NCBI GenBank assembly: GCA_903872075.1
Contig: CAIQJF010000004.1
Span: forward strand, 1 to 64,000
DNA from: an uncultured Caulobacteraceae bacterium
GTDB lineage: Bacteria > Pseudomonadota > Alphaproteobacteria > Caulobacterales > Caulobacteraceae
Reading direction: 5' to 3'
DNA length: 64,000 nt
In this document: positions 51,246-60,807 of the stretch, piece after piece
How the letters are laid out: each line of letters starts with the position of its first letter
Numbering within the stretch: position 1 is the first letter of the stretch
Notes under the pieces: generated by a model
Told to the model about the DNA's origin: nothing
Database searches by the model: none
The model's input: the letters and a program-made list of their open reading frames with translations, nothing else
Translations under genes and position numbers: made by a program

Positions 51246-52259
51246 TCAGGTCCACGCCCTGAAATACTTCGCCAGCCGCAGCCCCTGTCGCTGATAGTGC
51301 GAGCCGCCGTCGCCGTAGAGGCGGGTGGGGCGGGCGGTCAGAGGTTCGAACACAAGGCGGGCCACGGTCTGGCCGTCCTCCAGCAGGAACGGCGTCTCGC
51401 GGCTGCGCACCTCCAGCACCCCGCGCGAGCCCTCCCCGCCCGCCTCGGCCACGCCGAAGCCCGGATCGAAGAACCCGGCGTAGTGGACGCGGAATTCGCC
51501 CACGGCCGGATCGATCGGGGTCATCTCGGCGGCCTGGTCGACGGGGATCTCGATCGCCGCCTTGGAGGCCAGGATGTAGAATTCGCCGGGATCGAGCAGC
51601 AGCTCGCCATGGCGCGGCTCCAACAGGTCCCAGAAATCCTTGGGATCGAGACTGTCCTCCAGGTCCATGTCGATGATCGGGGCGTGGCGGCGGGCGCGGA
51701 AGCCGGCGACGGCGCCGGTGAGGTCGACGCCGACGCTCGTCGTCGCCAGGGCGGGCGGATGACCGCGCTTCAGGCGCAGCTGGTTGAGCCGGGTGCCGGC
51801 GCGGGCCAGGACCGAGAAGGTCTGGGGGGCGATTTCCAGATAGAGGGGCCCGTGATAGCCCTCGGCCACGTCGTCGAAGGCCGGCTGGCCGTCGGTGAGC
51901 AGGCGCACGAACAGGTCGACCCGGCCGGTGGAGCTCTTGGGGTTGGCGCGGCCGCCGACACCGGGCGGCAGGGCGAGGTGTTCGGCGATCTCGGCGATAT
52001 AGACGCAGCCGCGTTCGAACACCGCCCCCTGGGTCAGGTCCAGCTCGTGCAGGGCCACATCCTCGATGCGGCTCAACACCGTCCGGCCCGGCCGGGGCAG
52101 GAACGAGGCCCGCACCCGCCACGCCCGGCGGCCCAGGCGCAGATCGACGCTGGCCGGCTGCACCTGATCGGCGGAGACGCCCTGCAACGCGTCGATCGAC
52201 CGGTCGGCGATCAGAGCGCCTAAGGTCTGGCAGGGAAGGATTCCGGCGGGCTCGGTCAT
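51246..52259 (-). CDS. dcd: 2'-deoxycytidine 5'-triphosphate deaminase (double-domain type)
   Basis: Deaminates dCTP to dUTP for thymidylate synthesis. The 337 residues are about twice the E. coli Dcd length and hold two dUTPase-like trimer folds: the first with ANPKSSTGRVDLFVRLL (active-site Ser/Arg region), the second with GEFYILASKAAIEIPVD and FFDPGFGVAEAG. This long form is known in alphaproteobacteria. It is divergent from metZ, about 115 bp away. Confidence 0.9.
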   Translation of the reverse strand: MTEPAGILPCQTLGALIADRSIDALQGVSADQVQPASVDLRLGRRAWRVRASFLPRPGRTVLSRIEDVALHELDLTQGAVFERGCVYIAEIAEHLALPPGVGGRANPKSSTGRVDLFVRLLTDGQPAFDDVAEGYHGPLYLEIAPQTFSVLARAGTRLNQLRLKRGHPPALATTSVGVDLTGAVAGFRARRHAPIIDMDLEDSLDPKDFWDLLEPRHGELLLDPGEFYILASKAAIEIPVDQAAEMTPIDPAVGEFRVHYAGFFDPGFGVAEAGGEGSRGVLEVRSRETPFLLEDGQTVARLVFEPLTARPTRLYGDGGSHYQRQGLRLAKYFRAWT

Positions 52260-52374
52260 GGGGCGGCGACAGTCGGGGATGCGGGCGCTTAAGGCAAGAC
52301 GCCAACGCGACCTTGCGGCCCCTTGACCCGGCCCCGGTCGGCGCCTCTATTGCCGCCCCTTTTTGGAGCCCCGC

Positions 52375-53559
52375 ATGGCCGAAGATCCGAACGACTGGGA
52401 AACCGCCACGCGGCTGATCCGCGGCGGTCTCGACCGGTCCCCGCATGGCGAGACGGCCGAGCCGATCTACCTGACACAGAGCTTCGTCTACGACAGCCCG
52501 GAGAGCGCCGACGCGCGTTTCGCGGGCACGGAGCCCGGCTTCATCTATGCCCGCTACGGCAATCCTACCGTGAAGATGTTCGAGGATCGCCTGGCCCTGC
52601 TGGAGGGCGCGGAAGCCTGCCGCGCCGCGGCCTCGGGCATGGCGGCGGTGCAGCTGGCGATCAGCGGCCTGGTGCGCGCCGGCGACCACATCGTCTCGGG
52701 CAAGGCCCTGTTCGGCTCCTGCCGCTGGATCCTCAACAACTGGGCGCCGCGGTTCGGGGTGGAGACCACCCTGGTGCACGCCCCCGACATCGCCGCCTGG
52801 AAGGCCGCGGTGCGCCCCAACACCAAGCTGTTCTTCCTGGAGACCCCGGCCAATCCGCTGCTGGAGGTGTGCGACATCGCCGCCATCTGCGCGATCGCCC
52901 GCGAGATCGGCGCCAAGGTGGTGGTGGACAATGTCTTCGCCACCCCGATCTTCCAGTCGCCGCTGAAGCTGGGCGCGGACCTGGTGGTCTATTCCGCCAC
53001 CAAGCATATCGACGGCCAGGGCCGGGTGCTGGGCGGGGCCCTGCTCGGCGACCTCGCGGTGATCGAGGAGAACTTCAAGGACCTGATCCGCCACACCGGC
53101 CCGTCGCTCTCGCCGTTCAACGCCTGGGTGTTGTTCAAGGGACTGGAGACCCTCGATCTGAGGGTCCGCCGCCAGACCGAGACGGCCGGCGTGCTGGCCG
53201 ATCTGATCGGCGATCATGCCAAGGTCGGCGCCGTGCGCTATCCAGGCCGCGCCGACCATCCCCAGGCCGAGATCATCGCCCGGCAGATGAGCGGGGCCGG
53301 CACGGTGGTGGCCTTCGACCTCGGCTCGCGCGACGCGGCCTTCCGCTTCCTCAATGCCCTGGAGCTGGTCGACATCTCCAACAACCTCGGCGACGCCAAG
53401 TCCATGGCCACCCATCCCAACACCACCACCCATCGGTCCATGACCGAGGAACAACGGCTGGAGATCGGCCTGACCGAGGGCTGGGTGCGGCTGTCGGTGG
53501 GTCTGGAAGGGCCCAAGGACCTGGCGCGCGATCTCAGCCGCGCCCTGGACGCCGCATGA
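52375..53559 (+). CDS. metZ: O-succinylhomoserine sulfhydrylase
   Basis: PLP enzyme converting O-succinylhomoserine and sulfide to homocysteine, in direct-sulfhydrylation methionine synthesis. The 394 residues show the Cys/Met-metabolism fold: YARYGNPT, ETPANPLLEV (PLP-phosphate and ring contacts), and the PLP Lys K210 in YSATKHIDGQGR, with the LSVGLE C-terminus. The MetZ-type HIDGQGR motif separates it from MetB. The start at 52375 has GGAG upstream. Its stop overlaps apaG by 4 nt. Confidence 0.93.
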   Translation: MAEDPNDWETATRLIRGGLDRSPHGETAEPIYLTQSFVYDSPESADARFAGTEPGFIYARYGNPTVKMFEDRLALLEGAEACRAAASGMAAVQLAISGLVRAGDHIVSGKALFGSCRWILNNWAPRFGVETTLVHAPDIAAWKAAVRPNTKLFFLETPANPLLEVCDIAAICAIAREIGAKVVVDNVFATPIFQSPLKLGADLVVYSATKHIDGQGRVLGGALLGDLAVIEENFKDLIRHTGPSLSPFNAWVLFKGLETLDLRVRRQTETAGVLADLIGDHAKVGAVRYPGRADHPQAEIIARQMSGAGTVVAFDLGSRDAAFRFLNALELVDISNNLGDAKSMATHPNTTTHRSMTEEQRLEIGLTEGWVRLSVGLEGPKDLARDLSRALDAA

Positions 53560-53972
53560 GTTCGCCCGACGCCTCGTCGGCCTATGCCGCCGTCACCCGC
53601 GGCCTGAGGGTCGAGGTGACGCCCCGCTATCTGCCCGACCAGTCGGATCCGGCCCGGCCGCGGCACGTGTGGTCCTATACCGTGCGGATCGAGAACCAGG
53701 GCGCCGAGACAGTGCAGCTGGTCTCCCGGCACTGGATCATCACCGACGCCTACAATCATGTCGAAGAGGTCAAGGGTCCCGGTGTGGTGGGCGAACAGCC
53801 GGTGCTGAAGCCCGGCGACGCCTTCGAATACACCTCCGGCTGCCCGCTCGCCGCGCCGTCCGGGTCCATGCGCGGGACCTATCAGATGGTCACCGGCGAC
53901 GGCGACGCCTTCACCGCCGAAATCCCCGCCTTCTCCCTGCACCAGCCCGGGGCGACCCGGCGGCTGAACTAG
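53556..53972 (+). CDS. apaG: ApaG domain protein
   Basis: A 138-residue immunoglobulin-like protein of the ApaG family. Signatures are VTPRYLPDQSDP, YTVRIENQGAETVQLVSRHW, GPGVVGEQPVLKPGDAFEYT and MRGTYQM. It is linked in enterics to Co/Mg resistance and apaH; here it is translationally coupled to metZ instead. The cellular role in alphaproteobacteria is not settled. Confidence 0.93.
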   Translation: MSSPDASSAYAAVTRGLRVEVTPRYLPDQSDPARPRHVWSYTVRIENQGAETVQLVSRHWIITDAYNHVEEVKGPGVVGEQPVLKPGDAFEYTSGCPLAAPSGSMRGTYQMVTGDGDAFTAEIPAFSLHQPGATRRLN

Positions 53973-53987
53973 GGGAAGGGGGGCGGC

Positions 53988-55238
53988 TCAGACCGCGCTG
54001 CGCTGTCCGCAGAACCGGCCGAAGGCGGCGATGACCAGATAGCAGAGCGCGGGCACGATCAGGGCGAGCCGCAGGCCGCCCATGTCGGCCACTTGTCCGG
54101 TGAGCGGTGGGATGATCGCCCCGCCGACGATGGCCACGCAGATGATCCCCGAGCCGTCCGCCGCGCGCGGCCCCAGGCCCGCGCTGGCCAGGGAGAAGAT
54201 GGTCGGGAACATGATCGAATTGCACAGGCCGATGGCGATGATGGCGTAGCCTGAGACGACGCCCTGGCTGAGGCCGGAGACGAGCAGCAGGCTCGCCGCG
54301 CCCAGGGCCACGCCGATCAGCACGCGGTTGGGCGCAAAGCGCTGCATGGCCGCCGAGCCGATGAAACGCCCGACCATGGCGCCGCCCCAGTAGAAGGCGG
54401 TGAGCTTGCCGGCGGCCACGGCGGCCAGGCCGAGGGTCGAGGCCTGCATCAGATAGTTGGTCAGATTGCTGCCGATGGCGACTTCGGCGCCGACATAGAG
54501 AAAGATACAGGCCGCCCCGAAGGCGAAACGGGGCTGCTTGAGCAGTCCGAACCCGCTCAGCAGGCCCTGCTCCGGCGGCGCGTCCTCCTTGAAGCTGTTG
54601 CGCCCGAGCCAGACGAAGCCGGCGATGGCCGCCAGGGTCAGGGCCAGCCCGAAATAGGCCGAGACCACCACCTGGGTCTCGTGGGTGCGGAAGGCCGTGA
54701 GGGCCGCGCCGGTAAGGCTGCTCACATCCACCTTCTGCAGCGATCCGAGGATCAGCTGCGCCCCGACGAAGGGAAAGATCGTAGTGCCCAGGGCGTTGAA
54801 GGCCTGGGCGAACGTCAGACGGCTGGGCGCCGAGTCCTGCGGGCCGAGCATGGAGATCAGGGGGTTGGTCACCACCTGCACCACCGTCACCCCCGCCGCC
54901 AGGACGAACAGGGCGGCCAGGAACATCCAGAACGTCGCCGCCGCCGAGGCCGGAGCGAACAGCAGGCAACCGGCGGTCATCACCAGCAGGCCGACGCTGG
55001 CGCTGCGCAGGAATCCGATCCGTTTCACCAGGGCCGCGGCCGGCAGGGAGATCAGCAGATAGGCGCCAAAAAAGGCGAACTGGACCAGGTTGGCCTGAAA
55101 AAAATTCAGGTGGAACAGACCCTTGAGCTTGGGCACCAGGACGTCGTTGAGGCTGGTCACCCCGCCGAACAGGAAAAAGAGCAGATAGATCGACCAGCGC
55201 AGCGCGCCGCTGTCGCGGCCGCGATCATCAGCTGACAT
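53988..55238 (-). CDS. FucP/GluP-type sugar:proton symporter (MFS)
   Basis: A 416-residue, 12-helix MFS carrier of the FHS (fucose-galactose-glucose-hexuronide) group: LFFLFGGVTSLNDVLVPKLK at helix 1, LISLPAAALVKRIGF, FNALGTTIFPFVGAQLIL and GAMVGRFIGSAAMQ. It would import a hexose with protons. It is divergent from the ROK kinase, about 100 bp away, and the zwf-edd-eda operon follows, so the likely cargo is glucose or galactose. The exact sugar is inferred. Confidence 0.88.
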   Translation of the reverse strand: MSADDRGRDSGALRWSIYLLFFLFGGVTSLNDVLVPKLKGLFHLNFFQANLVQFAFFGAYLLISLPAAALVKRIGFLRSASVGLLVMTAGCLLFAPASAAATFWMFLAALFVLAAGVTVVQVVTNPLISMLGPQDSAPSRLTFAQAFNALGTTIFPFVGAQLILGSLQKVDVSSLTGAALTAFRTHETQVVVSAYFGLALTLAAIAGFVWLGRNSFKEDAPPEQGLLSGFGLLKQPRFAFGAACIFLYVGAEVAIGSNLTNYLMQASTLGLAAVAAGKLTAFYWGGAMVGRFIGSAAMQRFAPNRVLIGVALGAASLLLVSGLSQGVVSGYAIIAIGLCNSIMFPTIFSLASAGLGPRAADGSGIICVAIVGGAIIPPLTGQVADMGGLRLALIVPALCYLVIAAFGRFCGQRSAV

Positions 55239-55339
55239 CCGTGGTCGCCTCCCTGAGAACCCTCGCCGGCGGGTCTAGCAAACAAACCGCGCCGACGCAC
55301 CGCGCTTCCCTCCCGCCGTCCGAGGCCTATAGCGGGTGT

Positions 55340-56272
55340 GTGACCAAGGACTCGAAACCGCCGAACCCGTTGATCGCCGGCATGGAGCTGGGGGGGACCA
55401 AGAGCGTCGCCCTGATCGCGCGGGGCCGCCGCATCCTGAAATCCGCCCGCATCCCGACCGGCCGGCCGGCGGAGACCCTGACGGCGCTCGGCGATCTCAT
55501 CGCCGGCTGGACCGCGCGCGCCGGTCCGATCGCGGCGCTCGGCGTCGGCAGCTTCGGCCCCCTCGGCCTGGATCCCACCCGCGCCGACTATGGCCGCATC
55601 ACCTCGACGCCCAAGCCCGGCTGGTCCAACACCGATGTTCTGGGCGCCTTGCGGGCCCGCTTTGACATCCCGACCGGTTTCGACACCGACGTGGCCGGCG
55701 CCGCCCTGGCCGAAAGCCTCTGGGGCGCGGCCATCGGGGCCGGAACGGTCGTCTATCTCACCGTCGGAACGGGCGTGGGGGGCGGCGTGCTGGTCGGCGG
55801 CCGGCCGGTGCACGGTCTCGTCCATCCGGAGATGGGTCATGTGCGCATCCGGCGGGCGCCGGGCGATGATTTTGCGGGCGTCTGTCCGTTTCACGGCGAC
55901 TGCCTTGAGGGGCTGGCGTCGGGGCCCGCCATCGCGGCCCGCGCCGGGGCGCCGGCCGAGACCCTGGCTGAGGACCATCCCATTTGGGATCTCGTCGCCG
56001 ACGAGCTGGCGGAGCTGACAACAACATTGATTCTCACGCTTTCGCCCGAACGCCTCCTGCTCGGCGGCGGCGTGGCCGGCGGAAAGCCATTCCTGATGGC
56101 GAAAATCCGCGCGGCGACCGCGGTCCGCCTGGGCGGCTATGTGGCCGGCCTGTCGCCCGCCCGGCTGGCGCGCATCATTCGGGCGCCCGGCCTCGGCGAC
56201 CGCGCCGGCCCCCTGGGCGCCGTTGCCTTGGGCCTGAGGGCCATGCAAGACTTTCCGCAGCGCAGCAAATAG
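55340..56272 (+). CDS. ROK-family sugar kinase (fructokinase/glucokinase type)
   Basis: A 310-residue ATP-dependent hexokinase-fold enzyme: ELGGTKSVALIARGR (phosphate 1), a DTDVAGAALAESLWG active-site Asp, TVGTGVGGGVLVGG, and a zinc motif GHVRIRRAPGDD...CPFHGDCLEG. The zinc-Cys/His cluster is typical of ROK fructokinases and also of some glucokinases. The GTG start at 55340 avoids a non-family N-terminal extension. It sits just before zwf, so it most likely phosphorylates the imported hexose. Confidence 0.88.
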   Translation: MTKDSKPPNPLIAGMELGGTKSVALIARGRRILKSARIPTGRPAETLTALGDLIAGWTARAGPIAALGVGSFGPLGLDPTRADYGRITSTPKPGWSNTDVLGALRARFDIPTGFDTDVAGAALAESLWGAAIGAGTVVYLTVGTGVGGGVLVGGRPVHGLVHPEMGHVRIRRAPGDDFAGVCPFHGDCLEGLASGPAIAARAGAPAETLAEDHPIWDLVADELAELTTTLILTLSPERLLLGGGVAGGKPFLMAKIRAATAVRLGGYVAGLSPARLARIIRAPGLGDRAGPLGAVALGLRAMQDFPQRSK

Positions 56273-56306
56273 CCGCGCCGCCTGCCGTGATCGTGAGCCT
56301 CGCAAG

Positions 56307-57770
56307 ATGAAGAGCCTGCTGCTGTTCGGCGCCACGGGCGATCTCGCCCGCCGCATGCTGATGCCCTCGCTCTATGGCCTTGACAGCGACGGCCTGCTGC
56401 CGGACGACCTGCGCATCGTCGGCACGGCCCGCAGCCTGCTGAGCGAAGACGCCTTCAAGGCCATGATCGAAACGGCGCTGGGCGAGTTTGTCGAGAAGGA
56501 CAGGCAACGCCCCGAGTGGATCGCCAAGTTCATCGCCCGCCTCCGCTATGTGCCGCTCGATGTTTCCGACCCGACGCAGTATCAGGCGCTGCACGACGCG
56601 CTGAGCCGCGAGGACGGAGGCCACGGCCCGGCGGACGGGCTGCGGATCTTCCTGTCCACCGCGCCGTCCCTGTTCGGACCCACCATCGCGGGCCTGAAGA
56701 GCGCCGGTCTCTGCGGCGATCAGACCCGCCTGGCGCTTGAAAAGCCGCTCGGCCACGACCTCGCCTCCAGCGCGGCGATCAACGACGCCGTCGCCGCCGT
56801 GTTTCCCGAGAGCCGCACCTTCCGGATCGATCACTATCTGGGCAAGGAAACCGTCCAGAACCTGCTCGCCCTGCGCTTCGGCAACGCCCTGTTCGAGCCC
56901 CTGTGGAACGCCCAGGGCATCAATCACATCCAGATCACCGTGGCCGAGACCGTGGGGCTGGAGGGGCGTCTCGGCTTCTATGACGACGCCGGCGCCATCC
57001 GCGACATGGTGCAGAATCACATGCTTCAGCTGTTGGCCCTCACGGCCATGGAGCCCCCGGCGCGGTTCGACGCCACCAGCGTGCGCGACGAGAAGGTCAA
57101 GGTCCTGCGCTCCCTGCGCCCGATCGACGGGGCGTCGGCGGCGACCCACAGCGTCATCGGCCAGTACGGCGCCGGCGCCGTGGCCGGCCAGCCGGTGAAG
57201 GCCTATGACGAGGAACTCGGCCGGGCCTCGACCACCGAGACCTTCGTGGCGCTCAAGGCCCACGTGGACAACTGGCGCTGGCAGGGCGTTCCCTTCTACC
57301 TGCGGACCGGTAAGCGCCTGCCCACGCGCAGCACCGAGATCTTCATCCAGTTCAAGGCCGTGCCGCACTCGATCTTCGCCGGCGCGGGCGCGGCCTTGCA
57401 GCCGAACAAGCTGATCATCCGCCTGCAGCCGGATGAGGGGATTACGCTGCGAGTGATGCTCAAGGAGCCTGGCCTGGATCGCGCCGGCATGCGTCTGCGC
57501 GAGACGCCGCTGGACATCTCCATGCCCAACGCCTTCGCCGATTCGCGGCGGCGGATCGCCTATGAGCGCCTGCTTCTGGATCTGCTCGACGGCGAGCCGA
57601 CCCTGTTCGTGCGCCGCGACGAGGTCGAGGCCCAATGGTCCTGGATCGACGCCATCCGCGCGGGCTGGAAGGCCAACGGCATGACGCCGAAGTCCTATCC
57701 CGCCGGCACCTGGGGCCCCTCGGCGGCGATCGCTCTGACCGAGCGCGACGGAGTGACCTGGCATGACTGA
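56307..57770 (+). CDS. zwf: Glucose-6-phosphate dehydrogenase
   Basis: First enzyme of the Entner-Doudoroff entry, making 6-phosphogluconolactone. The 487 residues show the NADP site [11 protein letters not shown] near the start and the active-site RIDHYLGKE (D175, H176, K180), then the G6PDH C-terminal domain. It overlaps edd by 8 nt. No 6-phosphogluconolactonase gene lies between or beside, unlike the zwf-pgl-edd order of Caulobacter. Confidence 0.96.
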   Translation: MKSLLLFGATGDLARRMLMPSLYGLDSDGLLPDDLRIVGTARSLLSEDAFKAMIETALGEFVEKDRQRPEWIAKFIARLRYVPLDVSDPTQYQALHDALSREDGGHGPADGLRIFLSTAPSLFGPTIAGLKSAGLCGDQTRLALEKPLGHDLASSAAINDAVAAVFPESRTFRIDHYLGKETVQNLLALRFGNALFEPLWNAQGINHIQITVAETVGLEGRLGFYDDAGAIRDMVQNHMLQLLALTAMEPPARFDATSVRDEKVKVLRSLRPIDGASAATHSVIGQYGAGAVAGQPVKAYDEELGRASTTETFVALKAHVDNWRWQGVPFYLRTGKRLPTRSTEIFIQFKAVPHSIFAGAGAALQPNKLIIRLQPDEGITLRVMLKEPGLDRAGMRLRETPLDISMPNAFADSRRRIAYERLLLDLLDGEPTLFVRRDEVEAQWSWIDAIRAGWKANGMTPKSYPAGTWGPSAAIALTERDGVTWHD

Positions 57771-59592
57771 GACGCCGCTTCATCCGACCCTGGCCGCGGT
57801 CACGGCGCGAATCGTCAGCCGCAGCGCGGCCACCCGGCACGCCTATCTCGATCTGATCGCGCGGGAACGCGACAAGGGCGTGGACCGGCCGATGCTCAGC
57901 TGCGGCAACCTGGCCCACGGCTTCGCGGCCTCGGGCGAGGACAAGGCGGCGATCCGCGGCGGAAAGGCCATGAACATCGGCATCGTCACCGCCTACAACG
58001 ACATGCTCTCGGCCCATCAACCCTATGCGCGCTATCCCGAGGCCATCAAGCTCTACGCCCGCGAGATCGGGGCCACGGCCCAGGTGGCCGGCGGGGTGCC
58101 GGCCATGTGCGACGGAGTCACCCAGGGCCAGCTCGGCATGGAGCTGTCGCTGTTCAGCCGCGACACCATCGCCCTGTCGACCGCGGTGGGCTTGAGCCAC
58201 GGGATGTTCGAGGGCGCCCTGCTGCTGGGCATCTGCGACAAGATCGTGCCGGGCCTCCTGATGGGCGCCCTGCGCTTCGGCCACCTGCCGATGATCATGG
58301 TCCCCGCCGGCCCCATGCCGTCCGGCCTGCCCAACAAGGAAAAGCAGCGCGTCCGCGCCCTCTACGCCGAGGGCAAGGCCACCCGCGAGCACCTGCTGGA
58401 AGCCGAAGCGGCCAGCTATCACAGCCCGGGCACCTGCACCTTCTACGGCACGGCCAACTCCAATCAGATGCTGATGGAGGTCATGGGCCTGCACATGCCG
58501 GGGGCCGCCTTCGTGCCGCCCGCCGACCGTCTGCGCGCGGCCCTGACCCGCGCCGCGGTGCGCCGCCTGACCGAGATCGGCTGGGACGGGAACGACTATC
58601 GACCCCTGGGCCGCTGCATCGACGAGAAGGCTATCGTCAACGCCGCCGTCGGCCTGATGGCCACGGGCGGCTCCACCAACCACGCCATCCACCTGCCGGC
58701 CATCGCCCGGGCCGCCGGGATCGTCATCGACTGGAGCGACCTTGACGCCCTGTCCGCCGTTACACCCCTGCTGGCGCGCGTCTATCCCAATGGCGCGGGC
58801 GACGTGAACGAATTCGAGGCGGCCGGCGGGGTCGGTTTCGTCATTCGCGAACTGCTCGGCGCCGGGCTGCTGCACGACGATCTGCTGACCGTCGCGGGCG
58901 CGGACCTCTCCGCCTACGCCGCCACACCCCGCCTCACCGACGACAAACTCGACTGGGCGCCCTCCCCCGTCGAGAGCCGCGACGACACCATCCTGCGCCC
59001 TGCCGCCGCGCCCTTCGCCGCCGACGGCGGCATGCGCCTGCTGACCGGCAATCTCGGCCGGGCGATCATCAAGACCAGCGCCGTGGCCGAGGACTATCTG
59101 ACCATCGAGGCGCCCGTCCGAATCTTCACCGACCAGGAGTCGGTCCAGGCCGCCTTCAAGGCCGGCGAGCTGGACCGTGATGTCATCGTCGTCGTCCGCT
59201 TCCAGGGCCCCCGCGCCAACGGCATGCCGGAACTTCACAAGCTCACCCCTGCCCTCGGCGTGCTTCTCGACCGCGGCCACAAGGTCGCCCTGGTCACCGA
59301 CGGGCGGATGAGCGGGGCCAGCGGCAAGGTGCCCGCCGCCATTCACCTGTCGCCGGAAAGCCTGAACAACGGGCCGATCGGCAAGCTGCGTGACGGCGAT
59401 GTCGTGCGCCTGTGCGCCCGCACCGGCGAGCTGACGGCCGTGGTGGACCCCGCCGACTGGGCCGCGCGCGCGCCGGCTTCCGCGCCGACGCTGAGCGCCG
59501 GAACCGGCCGCGAACTCTTCGCCTTCATGCGCGCCGGCGCCGACAACGCCGAGCACGGCGCCTCCGCCATGCTCGCCGCCGCGGGACTCTAG
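57763..59592 (+). CDS. edd: Phosphogluconate dehydratase
   Basis: Makes 2-keto-3-deoxy-6-phosphogluconate. The 609-residue IlvD/Edd protein has cysteine ligands for its iron-sulfur cluster in [11 protein letters not shown] and [10 protein letters not shown], and a Lys/Glu-containing [12 protein letters not shown]. The Edd subtype is supported by its neighbours and by the length. It is translationally coupled to zwf (8-nt overlap) and followed three bases later by eda. Confidence 0.95.
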   Translation: MTETPLHPTLAAVTARIVSRSAATRHAYLDLIARERDKGVDRPMLSCGNLAHGFAASGEDKAAIRGGKAMNIGIVTAYNDMLSAHQPYARYPEAIKLYAREIGATAQVAGGVPAMCDGVTQGQLGMELSLFSRDTIALSTAVGLSHGMFEGALLLGICDKIVPGLLMGALRFGHLPMIMVPAGPMPSGLPNKEKQRVRALYAEGKATREHLLEAEAASYHSPGTCTFYGTANSNQMLMEVMGLHMPGAAFVPPADRLRAALTRAAVRRLTEIGWDGNDYRPLGRCIDEKAIVNAAVGLMATGGSTNHAIHLPAIARAAGIVIDWSDLDALSAVTPLLARVYPNGAGDVNEFEAAGGVGFVIRELLGAGLLHDDLLTVAGADLSAYAATPRLTDDKLDWAPSPVESRDDTILRPAAAPFAADGGMRLLTGNLGRAIIKTSAVAEDYLTIEAPVRIFTDQESVQAAFKAGELDRDVIVVVRFQGPRANGMPELHKLTPALGVLLDRGHKVALVTDGRMSGASGKVPAAIHLSPESLNNGPIGKLRDGDVVRLCARTGELTAVVDPADWAARAPASAPTLSAGTGRELFAFMRAGADNAEHGASAMLAAAGL

Positions 59593-59595
59593 GTC

Positions 59596-60153
59596 ATGAC
59601 CACGATCGACGCCCTGATGCGCCTCTCACCGGTGATCCCGGTGCTGGTGATCGACGATCCCGCCAAGGCCCAACCCCTGGCTCGGGCTCTGGTCGCCCGG
59701 GGCCATCCCGTTCTGGAGGTCACCCTGCGCACGGCGGCGGCGCTGGAGGTTATCGCCGAGATGGCCAAGGTCGACGGCGCCATCGTCGGGGCGGGAACGG
59801 TGCTCAACCCCAGGGACCTGGACGCCAGCCTGAAAGCCGGCGCCCGGTTCATCGTCAGTCCCGGCCTGACCGAGCCCCTGGCCCGCGCCGCCATCGCCAG
59901 CGGCGTTCCGTTCCTGCCCGGCGTCGCCAACGCCGGCGACATCATGCGCGGTCTGGACCTGGGCCTCGACCGGTTCAAATTCTTCCCCGCCGTGGCGGCG
60001 GGCGGCATTCCGGCTCTGAAGGCCCTGGCCGCGCCCTTCGCGCAATGCCGGTTCTGCCCGACCGGCGGGCTGACGGAGGCCACGGCGCCGGACTGGCTGG
60101 CGCTCGACACCGTGCTCTGCGTCGGGGGTAGCTGGGTGGCGGCCGACCTGTAG
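59596..60153 (+). CDS. eda: KDPG aldolase
   Basis: Cleaves KDPG to pyruvate and glyceraldehyde 3-phosphate. The 185-residue TIM barrel has an EVTLRT strand, VGAGTVLNPRDL, and the Schiff-base Lys in FKFFPAVAAGG, then FCPTGGLT. It is slightly shorter than most Eda proteins but complete in motifs. It closes the ED operon; a downstream alarmone-hydrolase-like gene begins about 105 bp later. Confidence 0.94.
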   Translation: MTTIDALMRLSPVIPVLVIDDPAKAQPLARALVARGHPVLEVTLRTAAALEVIAEMAKVDGAIVGAGTVLNPRDLDASLKAGARFIVSPGLTEPLARAAIASGVPFLPGVANAGDIMRGLDLGLDRFKFFPAVAAGGIPALKALAAPFAQCRFCPTGGLTEATAPDWLALDTVLCVGGSWVAADL

Positions 60154-60258
60154 TTTACCGGGCGTTGCCTTCCGGCGTCGAAGGGCGCGACAAGGAACCT
60201 TGGAGAGCCGCGCGCGACGAGTCGCCGCCGCCGGCCGAACCCTGGAGCCCTAACCGAC

Positions 60259-60807
60259 TTGAACGCCATCCTCACGCTCGCCGACGCCTACCATTTCGCC
60301 GCCGCCAAACATGTGGGTCAGCGGCGCAAGGGCGAGGCCGAGGAGCCCTATGTCAATCACCTGACCGAGGTGGCGGACCTGGTGGCCCAGGCGACCCGTG
60401 GCGAGGATGTTGAGGCCATCGTGGCGGCGATCCTGCACGACACCGTCGAGGACACCGAGACCAGTTTCGAGGAGATCGCGGACCGCTTCGGCCAGCGCGT
60501 GGCGGATCTCGTGGCCGAGGTCACCGATGACTGGTCCCTGCCCAAGGCCGAGCGCAAGCGCCTGCAGATCGAACACGCCGCCCACGCCTCGGCGGCCGCC
60601 AAGGTGATCAAGCTGGCCGACAAGACCTCCAACCTGCGCGCCATGGCCGTCAGCCCGCCCAAGGGCTGGCCGGCCGCCCGCCGGGCCGAATATCTCGACT
60701 GGTCGCAAAGGGTCGTGGCCGGCTGCCGCGGCGCCAACCGCTGGCTGGAAAGCCAGTTCGATCAGGCCGCCGAGGTTCTCGCCGAACGCGAAGGCCTGAC
60801 GGTTTAG
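60259..60807 (+). CDS. Small HD-domain alarmone hydrolase-like protein (SAH/MESH1 type)
   Basis: A 182-residue HD-domain protein with VNHLTEVADLV, the HD pair in AAILHDTVEDTETSFEEI and VIKLADKTSNL, matching the hydrolase half of SpoT/RelA and stand-alone MESH1 proteins. There is no synthetase or TGS domain, so it should act as a ppGpp hydrolase if active. TTG start. It lies downstream of the ED operon, on the same strand but 105 bp away, and overlaps hslO at the 3' end by 4 nt. Confidence 0.85.
   Translation: MNAILTLADAYHFAAAKHVGQRRKGEAEEPYVNHLTEVADLVAQATRGEDVEAIVAAILHDTVEDTETSFEEIADRFGQRVADLVAEVTDDWSLPKAERKRLQIEHAAHASAAAKVIKLADKTSNLRAMAVSPPKGWPAARRAEYLDWSQRVVAGCRGANRWLESQFDQAAEVLAEREGLTV

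Noticed and set aside
52275-52374. CTTGCGGCC upstream of metZ, reminiscent of a SAM-II riboswitch fragment
   Set aside because: Only one short block resembles SAM-II; the remaining conserved segments and pseudoknot partner are not found in the 115-bp leader.
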